Assembly (NCBI RefSeq): GCF_017776525.1
Contig: NZ_JACVEW010000007.1
Coordinates: 90,322 to 154,321 of the forward strand
DNA from: Marinobacterium alkalitolerans
GTDB lineage: Bacteria > Pseudomonadota > Gammaproteobacteria > Pseudomonadales > Balneatricaceae
Length of the DNA: 64,000 bases
Direction: 5' to 3'
In this document: positions 43,360-51,660 of the stretch, piece by piece
How the letters are laid out: each line of letters begins with the position of its first letter
How positions within the stretch are numbered: the stretch's first letter is position 1
Notes under the pieces: generated by a model
Seen by the model: only the letters and a program-made list of their open reading frames with translations
Database searches by the model: none
Told to the model about the DNA's origin: nothing
Translations under genes and position numbers: made by a program

Positions 43360-44264
43360 TGCAGCTGGAACTCCACCGGCTGCAGCAGCTCCGGCGCGGG
43401 ATCACCCAGCGCCTCCGCCACGCTGATTTCGTGTACTCGGCAGATCGCATCCAGCGGCAGATCGTTGGTGTGGCGGCCAAACGGAAATTCGAGCTGTTCC
43501 GACAGGCGGTCCAGGCCGAAGAAGGTGTAGGCCACGATGGCCGTGAACACGGGGGTGAACCAGCCTGCGGCTCCCACCAGCCCGAACGGCAACAGGTAGC
43601 AGTAGATATAGGCCGTTCTGTGGGCCAACAGGGTATAGGCAAAAGGCAGCGGGGTTTGGGCAATCCGTTCAGATGCCGCCTGTACGCTGGCCAGCCCCTG
43701 CAGGTGCCGATCCAGCGCGGCCGCGCCCACAGAATCCAGCTCGCCTGAGCGCCGTGCCAGTGCCACCACTTCCCCCGCCTGCTGCAGCATGTAAGCCGCC
43801 GGGTTGCGTTTGGTCAGCGTGTTTTCAATGAGACTGCTGGGCAGCCCTGAAGGCAGATCGGCACGCACACCCTCCTGCCGAAGCTGTCCCCGCAGCAAGT
43901 GCGTATGCGCCAGCACGCGCAGCATCAATTCACGGCAGGACTCATCTTCCAGATAGATACGCCCCGTCCGCGCCAGCCCGCGCACCTCGTACACCATCTG
44001 TCCCCACTGCTTGCGGGCCTCCCACCAGCGGTCATAGGTGGCGGTATTGCGCACACTCAGCAGAATGGACAGCGCAATACCGATCAGCGTAAAGGGCAGC
44101 AGGGTATATTCGACGATGCCGTCCAGATAATGATGGCGTGTAACCCAGGTAACACCTGCAGCAAAGAGACCGGTCAGAAAAATGTGGGGCAGGATATGCG
44201 GCACGACCGAGCCCTTCCAGGCCAGCATCAGGCCAAGGGCACCGGGGCGATTACGAACGATCAT
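43356..44264 (-). CDS. Bestrophin-family ion channel (UPF0187/YneE)
   Basis: A 302-residue membrane protein. ATG 44264 gives MIVRNRPGALGLMLAWKGSV, matching the family N-terminus, with GGAG upstream; a longer GTG start at 44306 is less likely. Family blocks are FTLIGIALSILLSVRNTATYDRWWEARKQWGQ in two parts: LLSVRNTATYDRW (about 65) and WEARKQWGQMVYEVRGLAR, and the C-terminal YTFFGLDRLSEQLEFPFGRH (about residue 240-260), the bestrophin signature. Bacterial homologues form pentameric channels, some selective for cations. Overlap with the methyltransferase gene suggests co-expression; the functional link is unknown. Confidence 0.9.
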   Translation of the reverse strand: MIVRNRPGALGLMLAWKGSVVPHILPHIFLTGLFAAGVTWVTRHHYLDGIVEYTLLPFTLIGIALSILLSVRNTATYDRWWEARKQWGQMVYEVRGLARTGRIYLEDESCRELMLRVLAHTHLLRGQLRQEGVRADLPSGLPSSLIENTLTKRNPAAYMLQQAGEVVALARRSGELDSVGAAALDRHLQGLASVQAASERIAQTPLPFAYTLLAHRTAYIYCYLLPFGLVGAAGWFTPVFTAIVAYTFFGLDRLSEQLEFPFGRHTNDLPLDAICRVHEISVAEALGDPAPELLQPVEFQLQ

Positions 44265-44329
44265 GTGAAACAACTCCGAACGGCTGGAGGGCACAAATAG
44301 TGTCACAGCCGCCCGGAAGAGGAAAGGGA

Positions 44330-44614
44330 TCAGGCGCGGGCGCGGGTCACGGGCCTGCGATTAAGCACACCCTGTTTGAGCCGCTTGATTCGGGAGATTC
44401 GCATCATGACCAGCAGCTCAACTACACCCGCCGCGACCAGGAGGTCCAGCATACGGGACTGATCCGCCAGCCAGGGATGGATTTCGCCACCACGGCCTGT
44501 GGCCAGCGAGTAGATTGCCAGAGCAATCACTGCGGTTGCAGCCATGGACACCAGATTATATTTGAAAAGGCGACGCTTGAGCTCAGCTACGGAATCACGT
44601 CTGCGCGTTTTCAT
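44330..44614 (-). CDS. Small two-helix membrane protein, unknown function
   Basis: A 94-residue protein (ATG 44614, MKTRRRDSVAELKRRLFKYN). It has a basic N-terminus, a TM helix (about 23-42), a short loop with GRGGEIHPWLADQSR, a second TM (about 53-72) and a very basic C-terminus (RISRIKRLKQGVLNRRPVTRARA). By the positive-inside rule both ends are cytoplasmic. No family recognised. It lies 65 bases upstream of the bestrophin gene on the same strand and may be part of that unit. Confidence 0.65.
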   Translation of the reverse strand: MKTRRRDSVAELKRRLFKYNLVSMAATAVIALAIYSLATGRGGEIHPWLADQSRMLDLLVAAGVVELLVMMRISRIKRLKQGVLNRRPVTRARA

Positions 44615-45227
44615 GTCACACCTCACAACTGTTCAATTTTTGAACAAATAACGCAAAAGGATTCTAGTGAGGCGGTCAGTTTTTAACCAGTGTTCCAAAA
44701 AGCTACACTTCTAATGGTGCTGTCAAAACACCTGTTCAGAGTGAAGCTATTCAGTGACATCGCAGGCACAAAACACGACCTTAAATTCTTAAAAAGAATA
44801 AAAACGCTTCATTTATTCCAATAAGAGTTAGTGTATGCCGACGGACACCGGCAAAGTGTCGCTAAACAGGACAAAGGCTGTTGAAATTTTTTCCCATAAG
44901 ACTGCCCGGCTGAGTTAGCAGCCCCTTTCTGGCATTTTTTACCTCAGGTGCGGAACTCTTTTCAAACCTGATAGTCACTAGTTTACAGGCTATTTATCCG
45001 GGCCTGTTGCAGTAGGTCAGCAGTAGTAATTGACTTTTTTCATCTAGTTCATGGCTCAGTCGGCCGTGTGCGGCTCTCCCCTTCACGCACTCGGCTGCTC
45101 CTTTTCCAGCCGGCTCGCCCAGAGCCGGCTTTTTTATGCCTTGGATGCATACTTCACTTCCAGGCCTGCAACCGGATATGCTGCTATGCGCTTCAACACC
45201 CAACAACAACACATATTGAGGCCCAAC
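44615..45227. other. 613-bp stretch without a protein gene
   Basis: Both strands lack a convincing frame: the plus-strand frame entering the glutathione transferase gene from 45051 has no family similarity before residue 60. The left part (about 44640-45000) is AT-rich with several T and A runs. The right part is GC-richer and ends in an intrinsic terminator at 45109-45135. The terminator implies a transcript starting inside this stretch, either a small RNA or an attenuated leader. Confidence 0.55.
45109..45135 (+). terminator. Intrinsic terminator inside the leader of the glutathione transferase gene
   Basis: GCCGGCTC-GCCCA-GAGCCGGC (perfect 8-bp stem) followed by six Ts. No coding sequence precedes it on the plus strand, so it ends either a small RNA or a leader transcript 93 bases before the next ATG. 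Confidence 0.88.
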
Positions 45228-45836
45228 ATGAAACTACTGGAAAATTCTGCCACGCCCAGTGCCATGCGTGTTGCCATCTTTCTGAAAGAGCTCGGCATTG
45301 AGGTTGAACGTGAGCAGGTCGATACCCGGGCGGCTGAAAACCGCACCGAGGCCTTTCTTGAAAAAGCCCCGAACGGTCTGATTCCGGTGCTGGAGCTGGA
45401 TGATGGCACGCATATTTGTGAAAGCGTTGCGATCTGCCGTTATTTCGATGCGTCCAATGAGAACGACAAGGCACTGTTTGGCCGCACGCCGCTGGAGCAG
45501 GCCAGGGTCGAGATGTGGCATCGCATCGTGGAACTTCAGGGTGTTGTGCCCGCGTTTCAGGCGTTTCGTAATCTGACCGGTTTTTTCAGCGACCGGGAAA
45601 ACTGCGTCAAGGCCTGGGGGGAAGAGTCTCGTGAGCGCCTGGCCAACTTTTTACCTGTCGTCGATAAGCACTTGGGTAAACATGAGTGGATGGCGGGGGA
45701 TCATTTCACCATCGTCGATATTACCCTCTGGGTATTGTGCGGCTTCCTCGGACGCCTGGACCTGGCCGTAGACGAAAGCCTGCCGAACCTGCAACGCTGG
45801 CATCAGCAGATGTCGCAGCGTCCGTCCGTGCAGTAG
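45228..45836 (+). CDS. Glutathione S-transferase family protein
   Basis: A 202-residue protein starting MKLLENSATPSAMRVAIFLK at 45228 (TGAGG upstream). The thioredoxin-like N-domain has the cis-proline motif NGLIPVLELDDGTHICESVAICRYF, where PVLE and ES bind the glutathione backbone. The helical C-domain includes HEWMAGDHFTIVDITLWVLC (about 150-170), the N-capping GxxFTxxD motif. The active-site region has Ser (NSATPSAM) rather than Cys, which suggests conjugation or peroxidase activity rather than oxidoreduction. Substrate unknown. Convergent with phnN. Confidence 0.9.
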   Translation: MKLLENSATPSAMRVAIFLKELGIEVEREQVDTRAAENRTEAFLEKAPNGLIPVLELDDGTHICESVAICRYFDASNENDKALFGRTPLEQARVEMWHRIVELQGVVPAFQAFRNLTGFFSDRENCVKAWGEESRERLANFLPVVDKHLGKHEWMAGDHFTIVDITLWVLCGFLGRLDLAVDESLPNLQRWHQQMSQRPSVQ

Positions 45837-45854
45837 CCCTCAGGCTGAAGCACA

Positions 45855-45880
45855 CCCCGTGCTGCTCACCGCGCACGGGG
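45855..45880. terminator. Hairpin between convergent GST and phnN genes
   Basis: CCCCGTGC, ten-base loop, GCACGGGG: a strong GC stem between the two stop codons, without T runs. Possible bidirectional, Rho-aided end. Confidence 0.45.
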
Positions 45881-45898
45881 CTGAACGCTACCCGCCGA

Positions 45899-46483
45899 TC
45901 AGCTTGTCGGCACCAGCCCCTCCGGCTCACGGCCATAGCGAACGACCACCTGCAGCAAGGCTTCGATGCCCTCTTCCAGCTTGCCATCATTACTCACATG
46001 CAGCGTGCCCTCCGGCATCCGTGCAACCATCTGCGCGTGACGCGCCAGCCGGCACTCGATCTCGTCAAGTGTTTCCCGGCCTCGCCTGATCAGGCGCTGG
46101 CGCAACTTGTCGGGATGGACATCGACCAGCACGGGCACCAGCTCGGGATACATCGCCATCGCCTTTGGCAGATACTGGCGCGAACCGTTTATCAGCACAT
46201 TGGCCCCTGAGTCCAGCCAGGCATCAATCTCGTTGCCGATGCCGTAATGGTAACCGTGGGAAAACCAGCTCATGGCAAACAGTCCCAGCTCTTCACGCAG
46301 GTGGAACTCCACCTCACTCAAATGAATGTGGTTTTCACCGCCCACATCGGCCGCTCGGGTGATATAGCGGTGGGCAATGCAACAACGCAGTTGCGCCGGC
46401 AAGCGCCGACGACAGCCTTCCAGCAGGGAGTCCTTGCCTGACCCCGATGCCCCCATCAAATAAAACAGTGTACCTCTCGCCAT
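45899..46483 (-). CDS. phnN: Ribose 1,5-bisphosphate phosphokinase PhnN
   Basis: A 194-residue P-loop kinase related to guanylate kinase. Walker A is GASGSGKDS (residues 11-19). AHRYITRAADVGGENHIHLSEVEF, seen as the blocks RYITRAADVGGENH (about 40) and FAMSWFSHGYHYGIG (about 73), and NVLINGSRQYLPKA (about 97) are typical of PhnN. The enzyme makes PRPP from ribose 1,5-bisphosphate, normally downstream of C-P lyase. Here no C-P lyase genes (phnGHIJKLM) are in the window. It is on the same strand as the 2-AEP genes but separated from them by a plus-strand SMR gene. The start at 46483 gives MARGTLFYLMGASGSGKD; longer starts add unrelated sequence. Confidence 0.9.
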   Translation of the reverse strand: MARGTLFYLMGASGSGKDSLLEGCRRRLPAQLRCCIAHRYITRAADVGGENHIHLSEVEFHLREELGLFAMSWFSHGYHYGIGNEIDAWLDSGANVLINGSRQYLPKAMAMYPELVPVLVDVHPDKLRQRLIRRGRETLDEIECRLARHAQMVARMPEGTLHVSNDGKLEEGIEALLQVVVRYGREPEGLVPTS

Positions 46484-46632
46484 CAGAACACCTGCTTCCC
46501 CAAGCATCCCAGTTATCAGGTTCAGATTAGTCAGCATTTGAGATGCATGCATGGCGGCAGAGGCCTCAAAAGGCTGAAAAAGCATTCCTGGGGCTGCTAA
46601 AATGGCGCGTTTTTGAAGAGCGTATACTGCTG

Positions 46633-46965
46633 ATGAAGTACTGGCTGTTTTTGGCAATCGCGATCATCTCTGAAGTCGTCGCGACCTCGGCATTGAAATC
46701 CAGCGAAGGCTTCACCCGTCTTGCGCCCTCGGCACTGGTTGTAGTGGGTTACCTGCTCGCGTTCTACTTCCTGTCCCTGACATTGAAGGTGATTCCGGTG
46801 GGCATTGCCTATGCGATCTGGGCCGGTACCGGCATCGTGTTGATCGCACTGGTGGGCTGGTGGATCTACGGGCAGAAGCTGGACCTGCCGGCAATTCTTG
46901 GCATGGCCATGATTCTGGGAGGTGTTGCAGTCATCAACCTGTTTTCGTCCTCGGGCGGACATTGA
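46633..46965 (+). CDS. Small multidrug resistance (SMR) transporter, EmrE-like
   Basis: A 110-residue protein with four TM helices. The essential TM1 glutamate is present ([20 protein letters not shown], Glu about residue 13), and the family blocks [20 protein letters not shown] (about 57-76) and [21 protein letters not shown] (about 83-103) match EmrE/QacE rather than the guanidinium exporter Gdx/SugE signature. It exports quaternary ammonium and other lipophilic cations, or polyamine-like compounds, by proton antiport. The start at 46633 is the normal EmrE N-terminus. Divergent from phnN and convergent with the EamA carrier gene (21 bp between stops). Confidence 0.93.
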   Translation: MKYWLFLAIAIISEVVATSALKSSEGFTRLAPSALVVVGYLLAFYFLSLTLKVIPVGIAYAIWAGTGIVLIALVGWWIYGQKLDLPAILGMAMILGGVAVINLFSSSGGH

Positions 46966-46986
46966 CCCTCGGACTCAAGACTCGCT

Positions 46987-47871
46987 TCACAGTGACACCA
47001 GTAAAAGCCCGACCAACATGACCGCCAGCCCCTGCAGCCTTGGCAGGCTGACATGCTCCTGCAGCCAGAGCACACCGATGACAACGCCCAGCGGAATACT
47101 GACTTGCCGCAGGGCCACCACATAACTCACCTCGCTCACCATAGTCATGCTGACAAGAATCAGCAGATAGGTGCCGATGATGAAACTGCCCGCCAGCAGG
47201 GTCCAGCCCAGATCGGGCAAGGCACGGAGAGATTCACCAAAGCCCCAACGGATCAGGGGCAACATCCAGACCAGACAGGCAGCGGCCTGAAGAACCACAA
47301 AGCTGCTGCCGGCTGCAAACGCACTCATGCCCTGCTGTTTCATGATGAGCAAGGCTAAGCTGTCCAGCACCGAGTACCCGGCCGTTGCACAGGCGGCCAG
47401 CAATACCCAGCGGATGGCCGGCGTACAATAGTCCCGCCAGTGCCAGTCGCGCCAATGCGCCAGCGGCAGTGCAAGTGAGCCAAGTATAATCAGCCCCATG
47501 CCCAGCAGGTCTTCAGTGCCTAGCTGGCTTTGTCCATATACGCCCAATACCACCAAAGGCACGATCAGCACCGGCAAGGCTCGGGCCAGGGGGTAGACGA
47601 TATTCAGATTACCGTGGGTATAGGCCTTGGCCAGCCCCGTCAGATAGAGGGTTTGGCACAGCCCTGAGGCAAGCAAAAGTCCCCAGAATGTCACCGGCAA
47701 GGCGGATACTCGGCTCCACTCCCATACCAGCAGGGGACTGAACAACAACATGCCCAACCCCATCGCCCAGGCATAAAAACGCACCGTCTGAGCAGTGCGT
47801 TTGCCGATCAGGTTCCAGCACGCGTGCAGCAGAGCTGAAACCAGAATCAAGCCGATGGCCGCCGGTGTCAC
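46987..47871 (-). CDS. EamA/DMT-family carrier coupled to phnX
   Basis: A 294-residue inner-membrane protein with ten predicted TM helices in two EamA repeats (about 1-140 and 150-294). Segments such as LLHACWNLIGKRT (about 14-26) and YVVALRQVSIPLGVVIGVLWLQE (about 245) are typical of drug/metabolite transporters. Its ATG overlaps the phnX stop in an ATGA, so it belongs to the 2-AEP operon. A role in export of a pathway product or toxic intermediate, or in uptake of a related compound, is possible; direction and substrate are not known. Convergent with the SMR gene. Confidence 0.9.
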   Translation of the reverse strand: MTPAAIGLILVSALLHACWNLIGKRTAQTVRFYAWAMGLGMLLFSPLLVWEWSRVSALPVTFWGLLLASGLCQTLYLTGLAKAYTHGNLNIVYPLARALPVLIVPLVVLGVYGQSQLGTEDLLGMGLIILGSLALPLAHWRDWHWRDYCTPAIRWVLLAACATAGYSVLDSLALLIMKQQGMSAFAAGSSFVVLQAAACLVWMLPLIRWGFGESLRALPDLGWTLLAGSFIIGTYLLILVSMTMVSEVSYVVALRQVSIPLGVVIGVLWLQEHVSLPRLQGLAVMLVGLLLVSL

Positions 47872-48707
47872 GGCTTCTCTCCCACCGCCAGTCGTGCCGC
47901 GATCTCTTCCAGGCAGGGGACAACATCGGCAATGCTGTCGATGACATAGTGCGCACCGGCACCGCTCATACGCTGATAGGCCTTGGCACGATGCTGTTGT
48001 TGAGCCTCTTCGTTCAAGGCCCCCCAGTCTTCCAGGCTCATGCCGACCTCATTACCGCTGATGGCAACACCAATCGTCCACATGCCCGCATTCAGGCCTT
48101 CTTCGATACCGGTCAGGGTGTCATCGATCTTGACGCAGGCACACAAGTGCTGCACTCCCAGGTCCATGGCATTTTTCATGCTCATGTAAGGGTAAGGACG
48201 CCCTTTCGGCACCTCGGTTGCACACACATTGCTGTCCGGGCTGTAGCCCTGTTCAGCGGCACGGGCCAGCAGCCCTTCGATCATGCTGGCGGCATAACCG
48301 GTATTGGCACCGATACGGATGTCATTGACCCTCATCCAGTCCAGTGCGTCCAGCAGGCCAGGAATCAGATCCGCCGTCTGTGCGATGGCATCGATCTGCA
48401 ACGGCACGAAGTCATCGTACATGCGATCAATATCGGCCTTGCTCGGCAGCGCACCCTTATGCACTTTCCAGGCTTCCTGGATGCGCGGGTGTGCGCACAG
48501 CTGACGGATATGCTCCCGCTTTTCCGTCCCCATTGGACCACGGGCTTCCTCTTCGCTGATCGGCACTCCTTCATCGGCAAACAGGCGCTGGAAAGCGCGG
48601 ATAGGTGCCATGGAGCCAAAATCGACGGTCGTGCCCGCCCAATCCATGATGACGGCTTCAATCGGGCCAACGTAACGGCGTTCAAACTGGTATTTCTGTG
48701 CACTCAT
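47868..48707 (-). CDS. phnX: Phosphonoacetaldehyde hydrolase
   Basis: A 279-residue HAD-superfamily phosphonatase. The nucleophile Asp22 is in VIMDWAGTTVDFGS and the Schiff-base Lys63 in PMGTEKREHI; both are hallmarks of PhnX. NTGYAASMIEGLL (about 135), EVPKGRPYPYMS (about 163) and VKIDDTLTGIEEGLNAGMW (about 190) complete the HAD motifs. It splits phosphonoacetaldehyde, made by PhnW, to acetaldehyde and phosphate. It follows phnW by 34 bases and is overlapped downstream by the EamA gene. Regulated with phnW by the operator at 49900. Confidence 0.97.
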   Translation of the reverse strand: MSAQKYQFERRYVGPIEAVIMDWAGTTVDFGSMAPIRAFQRLFADEGVPISEEEARGPMGTEKREHIRQLCAHPRIQEAWKVHKGALPSKADIDRMYDDFVPLQIDAIAQTADLIPGLLDALDWMRVNDIRIGANTGYAASMIEGLLARAAEQGYSPDSNVCATEVPKGRPYPYMSMKNAMDLGVQHLCACVKIDDTLTGIEEGLNAGMWTIGVAISGNEVGMSLEDWGALNEEAQQQHRAKAYQRMSGAGAHYVIDSIADVVPCLEEIAARLAVGEKP

Positions 48708-48741
48708 GGTGAAACCTCAATCGTCAAATCAATCAGTTCAT

Positions 48742-49887
48742 TCAAGCGGTTGCGGCCGCATGGATCTGGTGGGCCGGGGTGCCGTCAGGGATCTCCATTT
48801 CACTCAAGACCTCTGCGACCGCTGCCAGCACGGCGTCAACCTGTGCGTCGAACAACTGGCCGATACAGCCCAGGCGGAAGCTTTCGGCTTCCGTCAGCTT
48901 GCCCGGGTAGATAATGAACCCCCTGGCCTTCATGCGGTCGTAGAACGCCTGAAACGCGAAATTGTCGTGGCCGGGTGAAAAGAAGGTAATGATGATGGGT
49001 GACAGCCATTCATCACTCAGCAGGGTTTCAAACCCGAGCTGACGCATGCCGGAGACCAGGCGCTGCTGATTGCGCTGATATCGCGCATGACGACCGGCCA
49101 CGCCGCCCTCTTCTGCATGCTCTTTCAGCGCTTGCAGAAAGGCGGCCACCACATGAGTGGGTGGGGTATAACGCCATTGGCCGGTTTTCATCAGGTACTG
49201 CCACTGATCCAGCAGATCCATGCTGAGTGAATGCGCATTCCCTATTGAGGCTTCCAGTGCAGCCTGGCGAATCAGACTGAAGCCGAACCCGGGTACACCC
49301 TCAAAACACTTGTTGGCGGATGAGATCAACGCGTCGAATTGCACCCGACGAGCACTGATCTCAACCGCCCCAAAGGCGCTCATGGAATCGATAATCAGGC
49401 GACGCTCCTGACGCGCCACGACCTCGGCAATCTCTTCCACCGGGTTCAGGATGCCGGAGCTGGTCTCGCAGTGAACCACTGCCACATGCGTAATGGCAGG
49501 ATCAGCCATCAGCATCGCCTCCACCTCCTCACCGCGTGGGGGTGCGAAGTCTCCCTTGTCCAAGGCGACATATTCACGGCCCAGATACTCCATGATCTTG
49601 CCCATGCGCTGGCCATAGGCACCGTTCATCAGGATCAGCAACTTGCCGTCGCGCGGCACCAGCGTGGCCAGGGTCGCTTCCACGGCAAAGGTGCCGGACC
49701 CTTGCATGGGCACACAGACATGACTGCCATCACCTTCGATCAGCGCAACCAGTTGACGGCAGAGTTCAGCGGTCATGGCACGGAAGTCTCCATCCCAGGA
49801 GCCCCAGTCCTGCAGCATTGCCTGCTTGACGCTGAGAGTGGTGGTAATGGGGCCGGGGGTCAGCAAATAGGGCTGTTGTGTAGTCAT
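48742..49887 (-). CDS. phnW: 2-aminoethylphosphonate:pyruvate transaminase
   Basis: A 381-residue PLP aminotransferase. The start at 49887 gives [20 protein letters not shown], the family N-terminus, and GAGAG lies upstream. The PLP lysine is in [16 protein letters not shown] (about residue 190-205); [13 protein letters not shown] (about 68) and [12 protein letters not shown] (about 165) bind the cofactor. It transfers the amino group of 2-AEP to pyruvate, giving phosphonoacetaldehyde and alanine, the first step before PhnX. A near-palindromic copy of the operator (CTGGTCTATACCAG) lies 12 bases before the ATG, so the gene has its own regulated promoter although it follows the transporter genes. 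Confidence 0.97.
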   Translation of the reverse strand: MTTQQPYLLTPGPITTTLSVKQAMLQDWGSWDGDFRAMTAELCRQLVALIEGDGSHVCVPMQGSGTFAVEATLATLVPRDGKLLILMNGAYGQRMGKIMEYLGREYVALDKGDFAPPRGEEVEAMLMADPAITHVAVVHCETSSGILNPVEEIAEVVARQERRLIIDSMSAFGAVEISARRVQFDALISSANKCFEGVPGFGFSLIRQAALEASIGNAHSLSMDLLDQWQYLMKTGQWRYTPPTHVVAAFLQALKEHAEEGGVAGRHARYQRNQQRLVSGMRQLGFETLLSDEWLSPIIITFFSPGHDNFAFQAFYDRMKARGFIIYPGKLTEAESFRLGCIGQLFDAQVDAVLAAVAEVLSEMEIPDGTPAHQIHAAATA

Positions 49888-49899
49888 TTCGTTCTCTCT

Positions 49900-49913
49900 C
49901 TGGTCTATACCAG
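49900..49913 (-). promoter_or_regulatory. Third copy of the 2-AEP regulon operator, before phnW
   Basis: CTGGTCTATACCAG is the same palindrome as at 53971 and 55287 with one central mismatch. It lies 12 bases before the phnW start. Confidence 0.75.
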
Positions 49914-49965
49914 TATTTTTGAGCAAAGTTTTCCAACTGGAGATCCTTCGGGGAACTCCCCATGT

Positions 49966-51660
49966 TCAGAGCTTGCGCCAGCGCTGTGTGTGCAGGAGTA
50001 TCTTGTGGCTAACCAGCCAGTGCAGCAGTTTGGCCACCATCGACGTCACCATCAGCAGTACGGCCATGGCGGCTGCCGGTGCGATATCACCCGCCTCGTC
50101 CATGTGCATGACAGCCACCGATGCCAGGGTCGTGTCAGCCGAGTAAAGGAAGACGACGGCCGAGACGGTGGTCATGGCATTCACGAACAGGTACACCGAA
50201 ATATCCAGTACCGCCGGCAATGCCAATGGCAGGGTGACCCGGCGCAACGTGGTGTAAAACGGCACTTTCAGCGACGCTGACACCGCTTCAAACTCGCCAT
50301 CAATCTGCTTGAGGCTGGTCACGGCGGTCAGGTGGCACACGGTGTAAAAGTGCACCAGCGTATTCAGCACCAGAATAGCCATGGTGCCGTACATCAGGTT
50401 CAGCGGATTCTGGGGATGGTTGAAGAAAAAGATATAGGCCAGGCCCAACACAATGCCCGGTACCGCCATCGGCAACATGGCCAACAACTGCAGCACTCGA
50501 CGCACCATCGGCATGGGCTTGATCTTTTCATTCATGTACGCGATCAGAAACACCACGGCGGTGCCGATCAGGGCTGTCCAGGCCGACATCTGCAGCGAGT
50601 TGAAGTAGGACGCCCAGCCACCGCCGTCCATCATGTCAAAGCGGTAGTTATTCAATGACAACGCCATGTTGTAGGGCCAGAAGGTGATGAATGAGGCGTA
50701 GATCGCCATGCCAATCACCAGCAGCAGAAAGCCGCACACCAGCGTGCAAAACCCGGTCAACAAGGCATCCCTGAGAGGTGCTTTCTGTGGTTGCAGCGGT
50801 ACGGCCCGAGCGGAAAGCTGGGCGGACTGGTGCCGCTGAACACGGCGCTCGACGATGAATGACACCAGTGCCGGCAACAGCAGGACAACACTGACGACCG
50901 CTCCCATCTGAAAGTTCTGCTGCCCAACAACCTGCTTGTAGATATCCGTGGCCAGTACGTTGTATTGACCGCCAATGACCTTGGCAACACCGAAGTCGGT
51001 AATGGTGAGCGTGAAAATCACGAAGATGGTATTGATCAGGCCATAACGAACGGACGGCAAGGTAACTGTCAGGAAGACGCGCCAGGGCGGCGTTTTCATC
51101 GACTTGGCTGCCTCGTACAGGCGTGCGTCACTGTTGCTGAACGCCGTAATCAGGATCATCAAGGCATGAGGGAACGCCCAGAAGCTGAGCCCCATCACGA
51201 TACCGGCCGAGCCATAGATGCTTTCAAACGGCAGCCAGTCCTTGAGAATACCCTGATTGCCAAACAGGTAGATCATGCTCAACGCCGGCAACAGGGAGGG
51301 CGCAAACAGCGGCAGCATGCTCAGCAGACGGAAGCCTTTCTTGCCTGCCATGCCACTGCGTGTGAGGGCATAGGCAAACACGAAGGCGATTGAAATAACG
51401 ATCGTCGTGGTCCAGAAAGCGACCGTGAGCGAGTTCAGAATCGAATCGGTGAGCGCCGGATTACCGAAGTAGTCGATAAAATTACTCAGCCCGATAAACA
51501 CGCCGTCGCGGTTCTGAACACTTTTGACCAGCATCGTCAGCAGCGGTGCGAGCAAGGTCAGCACCAGAAACAGTACGCCTGCTGCCAGCACCAGTCGCTG
51601 CAACCAGGCTTCAGTATCAAGACCGCGTTTACAGGCAATAGACAGGGTTGCAGGCATCAT
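49966..51660 (-). CDS. Fused two-domain permease of the 2-AEP ABC importer
   Basis: A 564-residue permease with two successive six-helix domains (about 20-280 and 310-560), equal to fused PhnU/PhnV-type subunits of iron(III)/2-AEP-class importers. Each half has an EAA loop: LYEAAKSMKTPPWRVFLTVTLP (about 185-206) and EFEAVSASLKVPFYTTLRRVTLP (about 480-502). TGA of the ATPase gene overlaps the ATG at 51660 by one base; a second ATG at 51657 sits at better distance from AGGAG, so the true start may be three bases later. It forms the membrane path for 2-AEP with the ATPase and binding protein encoded before it. Confidence 0.93.
   Translation of the reverse strand: MMPATLSIACKRGLDTEAWLQRLVLAAGVLFLVLTLLAPLLTMLVKSVQNRDGVFIGLSNFIDYFGNPALTDSILNSLTVAFWTTTIVISIAFVFAYALTRSGMAGKKGFRLLSMLPLFAPSLLPALSMIYLFGNQGILKDWLPFESIYGSAGIVMGLSFWAFPHALMILITAFSNSDARLYEAAKSMKTPPWRVFLTVTLPSVRYGLINTIFVIFTLTITDFGVAKVIGGQYNVLATDIYKQVVGQQNFQMGAVVSVVLLLPALVSFIVERRVQRHQSAQLSARAVPLQPQKAPLRDALLTGFCTLVCGFLLLVIGMAIYASFITFWPYNMALSLNNYRFDMMDGGGWASYFNSLQMSAWTALIGTAVVFLIAYMNEKIKPMPMVRRVLQLLAMLPMAVPGIVLGLAYIFFFNHPQNPLNLMYGTMAILVLNTLVHFYTVCHLTAVTSLKQIDGEFEAVSASLKVPFYTTLRRVTLPLALPAVLDISVYLFVNAMTTVSAVVFLYSADTTLASVAVMHMDEAGDIAPAAAMAVLLMVTSMVAKLLHWLVSHKILLHTQRWRKL

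Noticed and set aside
45899..46483. Inferring a C-P lyase pathway from phnN
   Set aside because: No phnG-M genes are visible in the window; only the PhnW/PhnX route is supported.
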